The notes under the pieces are model-generated. The model did no database searches and was not told the DNA's origin. It saw only the letters and a list, made by a program, of their open reading frames with translations. DNA of 26,995 nt from Diplocarpon mali (taxonomy: Eukaryota > Ascomycota > Leotiomycetes > Helotiales > Drepanopezizaceae): positions 1 through 26,995 of the forward strand of contig JAENRP010000472.1 in assembly GCA_024741835.1 (NCBI GenBank), in the 5' to 3' direction. Both the position numbers and the translations under genes were made by a program. This document shows, piece after piece, positions 1 to 9,419 of this stretch (positions are counted from its first letter, which is position 1; every line of letters begins with the position of its first letter).

Positions 1-111
1 AGAGTTTTTAATAATCAATTTATATAATTTATAAATAATAATTATAAAGTGATCTTTAAAGCTAAAATCAAAGATAGACTTTATATTATTTTAAAGGTAA
101 TATTATAGAAA

Positions 112-540
112 TTGACTCTTAGGCCAGATCTATAAGTAGATTCCTTTAAGGAAAGTGCACTCTTTGCCTTAATATAATTAAGCGAGGATAGGGAGAATAG
201 ATAGACTCTTAAGCTAGGATTATAAGTAAAATTTGCGAAAATGACTCTTAAGCTAGGACTATAGGTAGATTATAAGGTATCTTTAAAGATAACTCTTAAA
301 CTAGGATTATAAGTGAATTTAGTAGAAATAACTCTTAGGCTAGGATCGTAAGTAGATTCTATAAATTCGCTAATAATAACTCTTAAGCTAAGATTGCAAA
401 TGAAATTTACAGAAATAACTCTTAAGCTAGGACTATAAGTAGATCTTGCTATTTCTAGGAAATCGACTCTTAAGCTAGGACTGCGAGTAGATCTTGCGGT
501 TTTATTAAAAACGACTCTTAAGCTAGGCTTGCAATTGGAA
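112..540 (+). repeat. In-frame palindromic peptide-repeat array, 9 units (copy A)
   Basis: Nine units begin with ACTCTTA-type sequence at 115, 205, 244, 292, 331, 379, 418, 466 and 514. The spacings are 90, 39, 48, 39, 48, 39, 48 and 48, all multiples of three. In the pol frame each unit reads T-L-K-L/P-G-L-Q/R-V-D followed by 4-7 variable residues. The array lies between the protease remnant and the integrase zinc finger. Similar units occur in gypsy F and in the family 3' UTR, so this is not simply a private minisatellite. Confidence 0.85.
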
Positions 541-1605
541 AATGGTAAAACCTTAAACTGCTATTACTAGTCCTTTTTAGCTGCTAATAATAAAGTATCG
601 ACTGATAATAAGCTACTAAAGCTATTAGAAGCCGAAAGCCTATTAAGGTATTAGCTAATATATAAAAGATTCGCATATCTAAGGCTAGAGAAATTAAAGG
701 GCCTGTATAAGGTCTCGACCTTAAAATAGAAGATTTAAGTACTAAAGGATCGCTTGATATGCCGAATTTGCAAGCTAATAAAACTTTAAAATCGGACGCG
801 AACTAAGCTTAGTCTATAAAAAGATTTGATACTAGCGCTAATATCTATTAATACTATTAGACTATTTACAACCTTAATTAAAGGAAATAATTAGTTTTCT
901 TAAATAGTAGATAATTCTACTTAATAGATATAGACCATTTGCGCTAAGACTAAATCTAAGCTTATAAGAAAGCTAGAAACTTAGAAAGTAATAGAAGAAC
1001 GCTAAACCTAGTTAAAGCTAATAGCTATTAGGTTTAATAACGCATTAAAGATTAAGGTAAAGCTTAACGAATAGATAAAATAAAGAGTTTATTATAAACT
1101 AATTATAATATATAAAGGTTCCTATTAGAATAGTATCGCTAAGCAAAGCATCTAATAAGCAGAGACTAACTATTGTACTTTACTATAAGATGCTGACTTA
1201 TTACTAGAATTCTAGGACCTTGCGGTTAAAGCAGACGTATACCTACGAAATAGAATAGGTAGTAGACTAATAGTCAATAGTACTTAAATATTACTATATA
1301 AGGCATATTTTAAATAGAAACTAAGCTTAAACTATATCTGCGTTTTTAAAAGCGTTTGCTACTCTTATATTAGCCTAAAGTCCTAGCCTATAGGTATAAA
1401 AAGTAAGAAGCTAATAGACTAAGGTAAAGAGTATATATTTATTAAGTATATTAAATAGATAATAAAGCAATAGATAGTATATATACTAGACCTAGGGCAA
1501 GTAATTATATCCTTAATAGTTGAGTTTAATAAATCTTAAAATAAGGAGGAGCTATTCTTAAAGCTCTATATACCTAGAGATTCGTAAGGTATACTACTTA
1601 ATAGT
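541..1605 (+). pseudogene. copia integrase region of copy A, broken
   Basis: After the array the frame runs into a GAG-pre-integrase/integrase zinc-finger remnant: a His-containing stretch now reading RFAYLRLEKLKGL (about 667-706) and a C-x2-C pair, CRIC, at 760-771. It continues through a degraded DDE core to the C-terminal copia hallmarks, an AVYLINR-like segment now reading ADVYLRNRIGSR (about 1232-1265) and a KAYF...LRVF-like segment near 1300-1350. The last recognisable part resembles the ISRDV-type copia end near 1500. Stops at Gln codons are frequent. The enzyme would join retroelement cDNA to the chromosome, but this copy cannot be translated. Confidence 0.8.
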
Positions 1606-1781
1606 AATACTATTAAGCCGAATTAATAACCCCTCTCTTTAAGCTTAAGTATATTAAGCGTACCCGCTGATCGATAACCTATTAGTCGCCTAAAGGCCGA
1701 ATAAACTATTCCTATTGTCTGCGAATTGCCTAAAGTATAAAATAACTTCGATATTATCATCCCTTTAGTTAAAGCACCTAA
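1606..1781 (+). other. Integrase-to-RT linker of copy A, left part
   Basis: This is degraded, low-complexity linker between integrase and reverse transcriptase. It is interrupted by the mini-element and resumes at 2298. Copy C carries the same stretch uninterrupted near 8170-8350. An antisense open frame here (1623-1820) is a by-product. Confidence 0.6.
1777..1781. repeat. Left target-site duplication of mini-element G (CCTAA)
   Basis: CCTAA is repeated at 2298-2302. Copy C has the unoccupied site, with RIP changes, near 8174-8190. Confidence 0.8.
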
Positions 1782-1866
1782 TGTTGTGCATAATACCGCT
1801 CGGCCAAAATGTGAATCCATACCTTAGGGCGCGTATTAGCATATTTAGCCTATTTTCTGCATAACA
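1782..1866 (-). repeat. Mini-element G, 3' LTR (minus-strand sense)
   Basis: It starts TGTTGTGCATAATACC and ends ATAACA, and matches 2213-2297 along its full length. Its outer edge keeps TG and CA, where the other copy shows TA. Confidence 0.8.
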
Positions 1867-1877
1867 CACCCCCTAGG
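1867..1877 (-). other. Polypurine tract of mini-element G
   Basis: On the minus strand this reads CCTAGGGGGTG immediately before the 3' LTR, the place and composition expected of the plus-strand primer. Confidence 0.55.
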
Positions 1878-2201
1878 TCGTCGGAAGAACAGTTTTTCCG
1901 GCGGCCTAAGTACTAGCCTAGTCTGTAGTAGCGTAGATATAGCGCATAGACCGCTAAGCCAGTAGAAAATAGGTGGTCGGAAGGGCCGGAAGACCGCAAT
2001 TTCTCCTTCGGCCATATATCGGACGGCCATCGGACGTCTTTTTACTCAAACCTATCGAAACTTCTATCGATACAGTCGAAACTGAGTATAATCATTGCCG
2101 AGAATTTGGGAAATCGGCGACTGGTAGAACTTCGAAGCGAAAGAAACGTCGGCTAAACCTTGCGCAAGAGGAATGCGAAAAGAATTATCGCTGCGCTCAT
2201 A
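1878..2201 (-). other. Interior of mini-element G, no retroelement protein
   Basis: The interior is relatively GC-rich and keeps CpA and TpG. It has several GG/CC-rich inverted stretches (GTCGGAAG, CTTCGGCC, CGGACGG). A plus-strand open frame of 83 codons (1973-2224) ends inside the second LTR. It is antisense to the element as oriented by PBS and PPT, and I recognise no family in it. The interior may be a captured host fragment or residual retroelement leader. Confidence 0.5.
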
Positions 2202-2212
2202 GGGCTTATAAC
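2202..2212 (-). other. Primer-binding site of mini-element G (half-tRNA type)
   Basis: Minus-strand GTTATAAGCCC directly abuts the LTR. Its complement contains CTTATAA, the sequence expected for the anticodon loop of a tRNA-Ile(UAU). Copies C and E carry the same core after their LTRs. Confidence 0.6.
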
Positions 2213-2297
2213 TATTATATATAATACCGCTTGGCCAAAATGTGAATCCATACCTTAGGGCGCGTACTAGCATATTTAGCCTATTTTCTGTATAACA
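2213..2297 (-). repeat. Mini-element G, 5' LTR (minus-strand sense)
   Basis: This is the 85-bp partner of 1782-1866. Its inward-facing end reads TATTATATATAATACC where the partner has TGTTGTGCATAATACC, so the differences are RIP-type transitions. Confidence 0.8.
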
Positions 2298-2302
2298 CCT
2301 AA
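2298..2302. repeat. Right target-site duplication of mini-element G (CCTAA)
   Basis: Matches 1777-1781. Confidence 0.8.
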
Positions 2303-2559
2303 GGTAAAGGATATTCCTAAAATAGGTATAAGTAATAATAAGCCTCTACTACTAGAAAGCAGTTCCTTAGATAATAAGCCTATGGAACCTATAGCTGAAC
2401 CTACGTCTTTAAAGAGGAATAAAGACTTAGAATTAAAAGACACCTTAGACAAACGCGAGTCTAAGCGTATCTAAGCCATAATAGCGCATAGGATCTATAA
2501 GTTCGAACTTCAATAGAGCTTTAATAAAGATAATACATTCCTAGCCATTAAGAAGATAA
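2303..2559 (+). other. Integrase-to-RT linker of copy A, right part
   Basis: This continues the linker interrupted by G and leads into the copia RT domain. It is Lys/Glu/Asp-rich in the pol frame and shows no recognised domain. Confidence 0.55.
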
Positions 2560-3250
2560 TGAAAATCTCTTTTCCAAAGATATATAATAAAGCTATTAAT
2601 AATCTAAAGAATAAAGTAGTATAAAGTAAAGCAATCTAAAAGGAGATAAGCTCTTTTATTGCAAATAGTATATAGATAGAGAAACTAACACTAAAGGATA
2701 TGAACCTAGTATTAATAAAGTGGGTCTTTATAATCAAGATATATGCAAATAGGACCTTAGAACGTTATAAGGCAAGGCTTATAGCTAAGGGCTTTTCCTA
2801 ATAGTATAAAAAAGACTACTTCGACATATTTGTGCCAATAGTTCGCATAGATACCCTTTACATATTTATAGTAATAGTAGCTGCTAAGGACCTTAAATGC
2901 AAATAGTACAATATTAAAAATGCATTTACTAAAGCAACTATAAAGGAATGGATTTTTCTCTCCTAACCTAATAGTATTCCTATACGCGCTAGCCACTCTC
3001 TCTATATACTTTATAGTATCTATAGGCTTAAATAATCAGCCTATAATTAGAATCTCTTATATAGCTCTACTCTAGTAGAAATAGGATTTATTTAAAGCCT
3101 AATTAACCTTTGTCTATTTACCTATACTAAGCGTAGAATCAAGTTGCTATTATATATTAATAATATTACTATAGCTGCGAAAATAACCACTTAATTAGAT
3201 TGGTTCTTTATAATAATTTAAAACGTTTTAATACCAAGGATCTAAGGGGA
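2560..3250 (+). pseudogene. copia reverse transcriptase of copy A, broken
   Basis: The frame shows the order typical of RVT_2. It begins KWVFIIKIYANRTLERYKAR (about 2719-2778) and LIAKGFS (2779-2799). Next come DYFDIFVPIVRIDTL (about 2815-2860), AAKDLKCK followed by YNIKNAF (2880-2935), and a SLYGLKQS-like segment (about 3019-3042). The catalytic Y-x-D-D reads YINN at 3153-3164, as expected if two GAT codons after T became AAT. Several Gln codons are now stops. The enzyme copied element RNA to cDNA; this copy is inactive. Confidence 0.9.
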
Positions 3251-3409
3251 ATTTATAAGATCCTTAGTATCTGCGTCATAAGGAACCGCTCTACTTAAGA
3301 ACTTTAGTTAGATTAAGAATAGTATATTAAGAAGATCCTAGATTAAATAGGACTTTCCGCTTATACTCCTAACTTTAAGCCAAAGCGTACTCCAATTAAA
3401 GGAAAGTAT

Positions 3410-4140
3410 AATAAGTTAGAGCCTACTAATAAAAATAAGCAAAGAGGAGATCTAAAAAAGTACTAATAGGATATTAAAGCGATTATATATACTATAGTAT
3501 ATATAAGACTAGATATCGCCTTTATTACTAAGTAACTTAGTTAGAACCTAAAGGATCTAACAATTTAATATAAAAATGCAATTAAGCGACTTAAAAGGTA
3601 CCTTCGATCAATAATCATATAGAAGGTAAGATATAGATTAATAAAATATATAAGTGCAAAGCTTAAGGTATATACCAATTCCAACTAGGCAAATATAAAA
3701 GGTTAAAAAAGTATATCTAAAAGCGTAGTAGTACTATATAGCAGACCTATATTGTAAGGAAGTAGGAAGTAGAAATTAATAGCTACCGCAAGCACTAAGG
3801 CCGAATATATATTAATATTATCAAATTGCAAGTAAGGATTATAGATCGCTTAAGTTTTAAAAGATATAGGTTTTACTAAATATATTAGATAAGATAGGAA
3901 CTATATTAATCTTTAAACAGATAATATAAGGGCGATTGCACTTATAAAGAATCTATACTTATATAAGCAATTAAAATATATTAATATTACTTACTACTTT
4001 ATTTATAACCTTATTATAAAGAATAAGTTATTAATTACCTATATCCTAACTAATTAAATAGTAGTAGATAGATTTATAAAGCTATTAAAGATAGTTATAA
4101 AGTTTAAAGTATTTAAAGATATACTAAAGTTGCAAAAGAT
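3410..4140 (+). pseudogene. copia RNase H domain of copy A, broken
   Basis: After a degraded connection domain the frame carries DIKAIIYTIVYIRLDIAFIT (about 3472-3531), matching the copia Y..AIGSLMY...TRPDIAF block. Downstream are RLKRYLR, TASTKAEYILIL (about 3785-3823; the A-E-Y of the RNase H core), and a DNIRAIALIKN stretch (about 3921-3952) equivalent to DNQSAIALAKN. The LKYINITYYFI segment (about 3970-4004) corresponds to the T-K-H-I-D-I-x-Y-H-F-I signature, with His residues lost to Tyr or Asn. Sense reading fades after about 4140, where pol should end. Confidence 0.85.
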
Positions 4141-4453
4141 AGTAAGGACTTAGCAGGCTTAAGGACGACTCCTAGGCCCGCTTTGCAAATTAGGTTACGT
4201 AATCTTATAAAGGAAAGTTTTTAAATTGACTCCTAGGCCTAGACCGCGAGTTAAGTCACGTAGTCTTATAAAGGAACGCTTTTGGAAATTTAACTCCTAG
4301 TCCCGCTTTGCAAATAGGATTAGTGATTTTAATAAAAGTTGCTATTAATTAATTGTTTTTAATTTAAAGAGATACTTAAGAGTTAGATTAGCGTAAAAGG
4401 ATAATTATTATTTTCCTAACTATAGGTCAATCGAAGTAAGGTTTAAGTAAGGA
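4141..4453 (+). other. 3' untranslated region of copy A with palindrome repeats
   Basis: About 310 bp lies between the end of pol and the LTR. It contains three palindrome units in a tandem of about 62 bp. An A/G-rich tract reading AAGTAAGGA sits directly before the LTR and is the likely polypurine tract. Confidence 0.65.
4168..4315 (+). repeat. Three dispersed palindrome units in the 3' UTR of copy A
   Basis: Units of the ACTCCTAGG...GAGT type start at 4168, 4229 and 4293, with spacings of 61 and 64. They are separated by a repeated spacer containing TCTTATAAAGGAA. Unlike the pol arrays, the spacing here is not a multiple of three. The same trio occurs in copy C at 6157-6309. Confidence 0.75.
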
Positions 4454-4648
4454 TATTAAGATAGGTAATATAGCTATTACTCTAATATATTATTATATAA
4501 CCCTACTACTTAATTAGTAGGATATTAATATATATATAGCTATAAGGAAGAAAGGGGTAACCTTCCTTCCTTAACTCTTACTAATATATCAATTATCGAC
4601 CTTTAGAAGCCTCCTTTACCTACTGCGCCGACTCACTTAAGCTCAATA
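4454..4648 (+). repeat. 3' LTR of copy A (195 bp)
   Basis: It runs from TATTAAGATAGG to CTCAATA, the RIP-altered form of TG...CA. It aligns over its full 195 bp with the two LTRs of copy C (5824-6018 and 11834-12028, opposite strand). Sequence after 4648 is host copy H. Confidence 0.85.
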
Positions 4649-5375
4649 GTCTACTACCTATTCTATTTTGCAAATATGCGTCTGCCTTAATCGCAAGGTC
4701 CTAGAATTCTAGTAGTAGGTCAGCATCTTGCAATAGAGCGCAATAGTCAGTCTCTACTTACTAGATGCTTCGCTTAGTAATACTATTCTAGTAGGAACCT
4801 TTATATATTACAATTAGTTTATAATAAACTCCTTATTTTGCCTATTTATTAAGCTTTGCCTTAATATTTAATATATTATCAGACCTAATAGCTATTAGCT
4901 TTAATTAGGTCTAGCATTCCTTTATCACTTTCTAAGTTTCTAGCTTTTCTATAAGCTTAGATTTGGTCTTAGCGTAAATAGTCTATATCTGCTAAGTGGA
5001 ATTATCTACTATTTAAAAAAACTAATTATTTCTTCTAATTAAGGTTATAAATAGTCTAATAGTATTAATAGATATTAGCGCTAGTATCGAATCTTTCTAT
5101 AGATTAAGCTTAATTTGCGTTTGATTTCGAAGTTTTATTAGCTTATAAATTCGGCATATTAAGCGATCCTTTAGTACTTAGATCTTCTATTTAAAGGTCA
5201 AGACCTTATATAAGCCCTTCAATTTCTCTAGCCTTAGATATATAAATCTTTTATATATTAACTAATACCTTAATAGGCTTTCGGCTTTTAATAGCTTTAG
5301 TAGCCTATTATTAGTTAATACTTTATTATTAGCAGCTAAAAAGGATTAGTAATAGCAGTTTAAGGTTTTACTATT
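4649..5375 (-). pseudogene. copia integrase remnant of host copy H
   Basis: This is the minus-strand equivalent of copy A positions about 541-1287. It includes the zinc-finger C-x2-C neighbourhood near 5145-5160 and the DDE-core remnant. It is truncated at 4649 by copy A. RIP stops are scattered throughout. Confidence 0.75.
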
Positions 5376-5379
5376 TTCC

Positions 5380-5804
5380 AGTTGTAAGCTTGGCTTAAGA
5401 GTCGTTTTCCTAGAAATAGTAAGATCTACTCGCGGTCCTAGCTTAAGAGTCGTCTTTAATAAATTCGCGAATTTTACTTATAGTCCTGGCCTAAGAGTCA
5501 TTTCTACAAATTTCACTTATAATCCTAGCTTAAGAGTTATTATTAATAAATCTATAGAATCCACTTATAGTCTTAGCCTAAGAGTTATTTCTATTAAATT
5601 CACTTATGATTTTAGCTTAAGAGTCACCTTTAAAGATATCTTATAATCTACTTATAATCCTGGTTTAAGAGTTATTTTTACAAATTTTACTTGCGATCCT
5701 AGCTTAAGAGTCCATCTATTCTCCTTATCCTTACTTAATTATATTAAGGTAAAGAGTGCACTTTCCTTAAAGGAATCTACTTATAAGTCTAGCCTAAGAG
5801 TCAA
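5380..5804 (-). repeat. In-frame palindromic peptide-repeat array, 9 units (host copy H)
   Basis: Unit ends (GAGT on the plus strand) fall at 5402, 5450, 5498, 5537, 5585, 5624, 5672, 5711 and 5801. The spacings are 48, 48, 39, 48, 39, 48, 39 and 90, identical to copy A and all multiples of three. Confidence 0.85.
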
Positions 5805-5818
5805 TTTCTATAATATCA

Positions 5819-5823
5819 CTTTT
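5819..5823. repeat. Left target-site duplication of copy C (CTTTT)
   Basis: Repeated at 12029-12033. The interrupted sequence matches the uninterrupted region at 9905-9915. Confidence 0.75.
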
Positions 5824-6018
5824 TATTAAGCTTAAGTAAGTCGGCGCAGTAGGTAAAGGAGGCTTCTAAAGGTCGATGGTCGATATATTAGTAAGAGTTA
5901 AGGAAGGAAGGTTACCCCTTTCTTCCCTATAGCTATATATATATCAATATCCTATTAACTAAGCAGTAGGGTCATATAATAATACATTAGAGTAATAGCT
6001 ATATCACCTATCTCAATA
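5824..6018 (-). repeat. 3' LTR of copy C (195 bp)
   Basis: On the plus strand it begins TATTAAGCTTAAG and ends CTCAATA. It pairs with 11834-12028. Its outer (left) part keeps CpG/CpA sites such as TCGGCGCAGTAGG that are mutated in the partner. An AAGTAAGGG purine tract lies just inside it on the minus strand. Confidence 0.85.
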
Positions 6019-6335
6019 CCCTTACTTAGACCTTATTCCGATTAACCTATAGTTAGGAAAATAATAACTATCCTTTTATACTAATCCAACTCTTAAGTAT
6101 CTCTTTAAATTAAAAACAATCAATTAATAGCAACCTCTATTAAAATCACCAATCCTACTTGCAAGGTAGGACTAGGAGTCAAATTTCCTAAAAGCGTTCC
6201 TTTATAAAACCATATGACTTAACTCGCAATCTAGGCCTAGGAGTCGATCTAAAGAAAAACTTTCCTTTATAAGACTATATAACCTAACTCGCAAGGCAGG
6301 CCTAGGAGTCGTCCTTAAGCTTACTAAGCCCCTAC
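6019..6335 (-). other. 3' UTR of copy C
   Basis: Non-coding stretch between RNase H and the 3' LTR. It contains the purine tract next to 6018 and the palindrome trio; no gene is seen. Confidence 0.65.
6157..6309 (-). repeat. Three dispersed palindrome units in the 3' UTR of copy C
   Basis: Units lie at about 6157-6179, 6223-6244 and 6287-6309. The last is among the best kept, running from ACTCGCAAGG to CCTAGGAGT. Spacers share TTCCTTTATAA. It mirrors 4168-4315 in copy A. Confidence 0.75.
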
Positions 6336-7065
6336 TATCTTTTATAACCCTAGTATATCTTTAAACGCTTTAAACTTTACAACTATCTTTAATAGCTTTA
6401 TAAATCCATCTGCTACTATTTAATCAATTAGGATATAGGTAATTAATAACTTATTCTTTGCAATAAGGTCGCAGATAAAGTAGTAAGTAATATTAATATA
6501 TTTCGATCGCTTATATAAATATAGATTCTTTATAAGTATAATTGCCTTTATATTATCTGCTTAAAGATTAATATAGTTCCTATCTTATCTAATATATTTA
6601 GTAAAACCTATATCTTTTAAAACTTAAGCGATCTATAATCCTTACTTGCAATTTAATAATATTAATATATATTCGGCCTTAGTACTTATAATAGCTACTA
6701 ATTTCTACTTCCTACTTTCCTATAATATAAGTCTGCTATATAGCACTACTACGCTTCTAAATATACTTTTCTAACCTTTTATATTTACCTAATTAGAATC
6801 GGTATATACCTTAAGCTTTACACTTATATATTCTATTAGTCTATATCTCACCTTTTATATAATTATCAATTGAAGGTATCTTTTAAATCGCTTAACTGCA
6901 TTCTTATATCGAATTATCAGATCTTTTAAGTTCTGACTAAGTTGCTTAATAATAAAGGCGATATCTAGTCTTATATATACTATAATATACATAATTGCTC
7001 TAATATCCTATTAGTACTTTTTCAGATCTCCTCTTTGCTTATTTTCATTAGCAGGCTCTAACTTA
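6336..7065 (-). pseudogene. copia RNase H domain of copy C, broken
   Basis: Reverse complement of the RNase H blocks described for copy A (3410-4140). It includes the A-E-Y segment near 6650-6690 and the TRPDIAF-like block near 6945-6990. Stops replace Gln codons and the catalytic carboxylates are partly lost. Confidence 0.8.
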
Positions 7066-7224
7066 TTATACTTTCCTTTAATTAGAGTATACTTTAGCTT
7101 AAAGTTAGAAGTATAAGCAAAGAGTCCTATTTAATCTAGGATCTTCTTAATATACTACTCTTAGTCTAACTAGAGTTCTTAAGTAAAGCAGTTCCTTATA
7201 ATGCAAATGCTAAGGATCTTATAA

Positions 7225-7920
7225 ATTCCCTTTAGATCCTTAGTATTAAAACGTTTTCGAATTATTATAAAGAACTAATCCAATTGAGTAATTATCTTTA
7301 TAGCTATAGCAATATTATTAATATATAGTAGCAACTTAATTCTACGCTTAATATAGGTAAATAGATAAGGGTTAGCTAAGCTTTAAACAAATCCCATTTC
7401 TATTAAAGTAAAGCTATATAAGAGGTTCTAATTATAGGCTGATTATTTAAGCCTATAAATACTATAGAATATACAAAAAGAGTGGCTAGCGTATATAGGA
7501 ATACTATTAGGTTAAGAGAGAAAAATCCATTCCTTTATAATCGCTTTAGTAAATGCATTTTTAATATTGTACTATTTGCATTCAAAGTCCTTAGCAGCTA
7601 CTATTACTATAAATATATAAAGGGTATCTATACAAACTATCGATGCAAATATATTAAAGTAGTCTTCTTCATACTATTAAGAAAAGCCCTTAGCTATAAG
7701 CCTTACCTTATAATATTCTAAGGTCCTATCTATATATATTTTAATTATAAAGACCCACTTTATTAATACTAGGTTCATATCCTTTAGCATTAGTTCCTCT
7801 ATTTATATACCATTTATAATAAGAGAGCTTATCTCCTCTTAGATTGCCTTATTTTATACTGCTCTATTCTCTAGGTTATTAATAGCTTTATTATATATCT
7901 TTAGAAAAGAGATTTTTATT
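7225..7920 (-). pseudogene. copia reverse transcriptase of copy C, broken
   Basis: Minus-strand RVT_2 remnant collinear with 2560-3250 of copy A (coordinates sum to about 10478). The Y-x-D-D box is YINN at 7314-7325. An 79-codon plus-strand open frame (7482-7721) is the antisense shadow of this domain; its twin lies antisense to copy A's RT, so its conservation only reflects the shared parent sequence. Confidence 0.85.
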
Positions 7921-8360
7921 GCCCTTCTAGCAGCTAGGAACGCATTATCTTTATCGAAGCTCTATTAAAGTTCAAGCTTATAGATCCTATATGCTATTAT
8001 AGCCTAGATACGCTTAGACTCTCGTTTATCTAAGGTATCTTCTGGTTCTAGGTCTCTATTCCTCTTTAAAGATGTAGGTTTAGCTATAGGTTCTATAGGC
8101 TTGCCATTTAAGGAACCGCTTTCTAATAGTAGAGGCTTGTTATTACTTATACTTGTTTTAAGAATATCCTTTACTATAAGTGCTTTAATTAAAAGGATAA
8201 TAATATCGAAGTTATTCTATACTTTAAGCAGTTCGCAGACGATAGGAATAGTCTATTCGGCCTTTAGGCAACTAGTAGGTCGTCGATTAATAGGTATACT
8301 TAATATACCTAAGCTTAAAGAGAGGGGTTATTAGTTCGGCTTAATAGTATTACTATTAAG
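7921..8360 (-). other. RT-to-integrase linker of copy C
   Basis: Low-complexity linker without a recognised domain. It contains the empty insertion site of mini-element G near 8174-8190. The plus-strand open frame 8101-8334 is an antisense by-product. Confidence 0.55.
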
Positions 8361-9415
8361 TAGTATACCTTGCGAATCTTTAGGTATATAGAGCTTTAAG
8401 GATAGCTCCTTCTTATTTTAAGATTTATTAAACTCAACTACTAAGGATATGATTACTTACCCTAGGTCTAGCGCGTATACTATCTATTGCTTTATTATCT
8501 ATTTAATATACTTAATAAATATATACTCTTTACCTTAGTCTATTAGCTTCTTACTCTTTATACCTACGGGCTAGGACTTTAGGCTAATATAGGAGTAGCA
8601 GACGCTTTTAAAGATATAGATATGATTTAAGCTTAGTTTCTATTTAAAATATGCCTTATATAGTAATATTCGGGTGCTTTTAACTATTAGTCTACTACTT
8701 ATTTTATTTTACAAATATATATCTACTTTAACTGCAAGGTCCTAGAATTCTAATAGCAGGTTAGCATTTTATAATAAAGCGTAATAGTCAGTCTCTACTT
8801 ACTAAATGCTTCGCTTAGTAATGCTATCTTAGTAGGAACCTTTATATATTATAATTAGTTTATAATAAACTCCTTATTTTACCTATTTATTAAGCTTTTC
8901 TTTAATCTTTAATATATTATTAGACCTAATAGCTATTAGCTTTAATTAGGTCTAGCGTTCTTCTATTACTTTTTAAGTTTCTAGCTTTTCTATAAGCTTA
9001 GATTTGGTCTTAATGCAAATAATCTATATTTATTAAGTGGAATTATTTACTATTTAAGAAAACTAATTATTTCCTTTAATTAAGGTTATAAATAGTCTAA
9101 TAGTATTAATAGATATTAGTGCTAGTATTGAATCTTTCTATAGATTAAGCTTAGTTTGCGTTTGATTTTAAAGCTTTATTAGCTTGCAAATTTAGTATAT
9201 TAGGTAATCCTTTAATACTTAGATCTTCTGTTTTAGGATTAAGACCTTATATAGGCCCCTTAATTTCTTTAGCCTTAAATATGCGAATCTTCTATATATT
9301 AGCTAATACTTTAATAGGCTTTTAGCTTTTAATAGCTTTAATAGCTTATTATTAGTTGATACTTTATCATTAGCGGCTAAAAAGGATTAGTAATAGCAGT
9401 TTAAGGTTTTGCTAT
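8361..9415 (-). pseudogene. copia integrase region of copy C, broken
   Basis: This mirrors 541-1605 of copy A, with the C-terminal AVYLINR-like block near 8690-8730 and the zinc-finger neighbourhood near 9180-9300. It is read on the minus strand and interrupted by RIP stops. It abuts the palindromic array in the pol frame. Confidence 0.8.
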
Positions 9416-9419
9416 TTTC

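Larger units (their letters stand above)
1782..2297 (-). mobile_element. TRIM-like non-autonomous LTR mini-retrotransposon (element G)
   Basis: The element is 516 bp with two 85-bp terminal direct repeats (1782-1866 and 2213-2297) that begin TGTT and end AACA. A 5-bp CCTAA duplication flanks it, and the same locus is empty in copy C. Read on the minus strand, a primer-binding-like GTTATAAGCCC follows the first LTR immediately, and a G-rich polypurine tract precedes the second. The 346-bp interior shows no retroelement protein. Size, LTRs, PBS and PPT without coding match the TRIM class. It is much less RIP-mutated than the surrounding copia. The shared PBS suggests a copia-type partner, which is an inference. 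Confidence 0.8.
1..4648 (+). mobile_element. Ty1/copia retrotransposon, family 1, copy A (5' truncated by window, RIP-degraded)
   Basis: In order the segment holds the end of the protease region, an in-frame repeat array, integrase, reverse transcriptase, RNase H, a 3' UTR and a 3' LTR. This PR-INT-RT-RH order defines Ty1/copia. Its first base corresponds to about 10007 in copy C on the opposite strand, so gag and the 5' LTR should lie left of the window. It is interrupted by the mini-element at 1782-2297. Many TAA/TAG codons replace expected Gln and Trp codons, as RIP produces. Its 3' LTR ends at 4648, directly against the integrase part of host copy H, so it appears to have inserted into H. 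Confidence 0.9.
4649..5823 (-). mobile_element. Host copy H of family-1 copia, segment 1 (integrase plus repeat array)
   Basis: This minus-strand segment matches 8690-9905 of copy C. It starts at its integrase where copy A's LTR ends and stops at its protease-proximal edge where copy C's LTR begins. The missing RT, RNase H and 3' LTR should lie left of copy A, outside the window. H continues at 12034-12108 and again from 26729. Joining those edges restores the order seen intact in copy C, so B-side and D-side pieces belong to one element. Confidence 0.8.

Noticed and set aside
112..540. CRISPR-like array
   Set aside because: Spacers are themselves repeated and frame-phased, the host is eukaryotic, and the array lies in a pol gene.
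1623..1820. 65-codon minus-strand open frame similar to 8101-8334
   Set aside because: Antisense to the copia linker, and it crosses the mini-element boundary.
2757..2996. 79-codon minus-strand open frame, apparently conserved with 7482-7721
   Set aside because: Both are antisense to the copia RT domain. Their similarity comes from the duplicated element.
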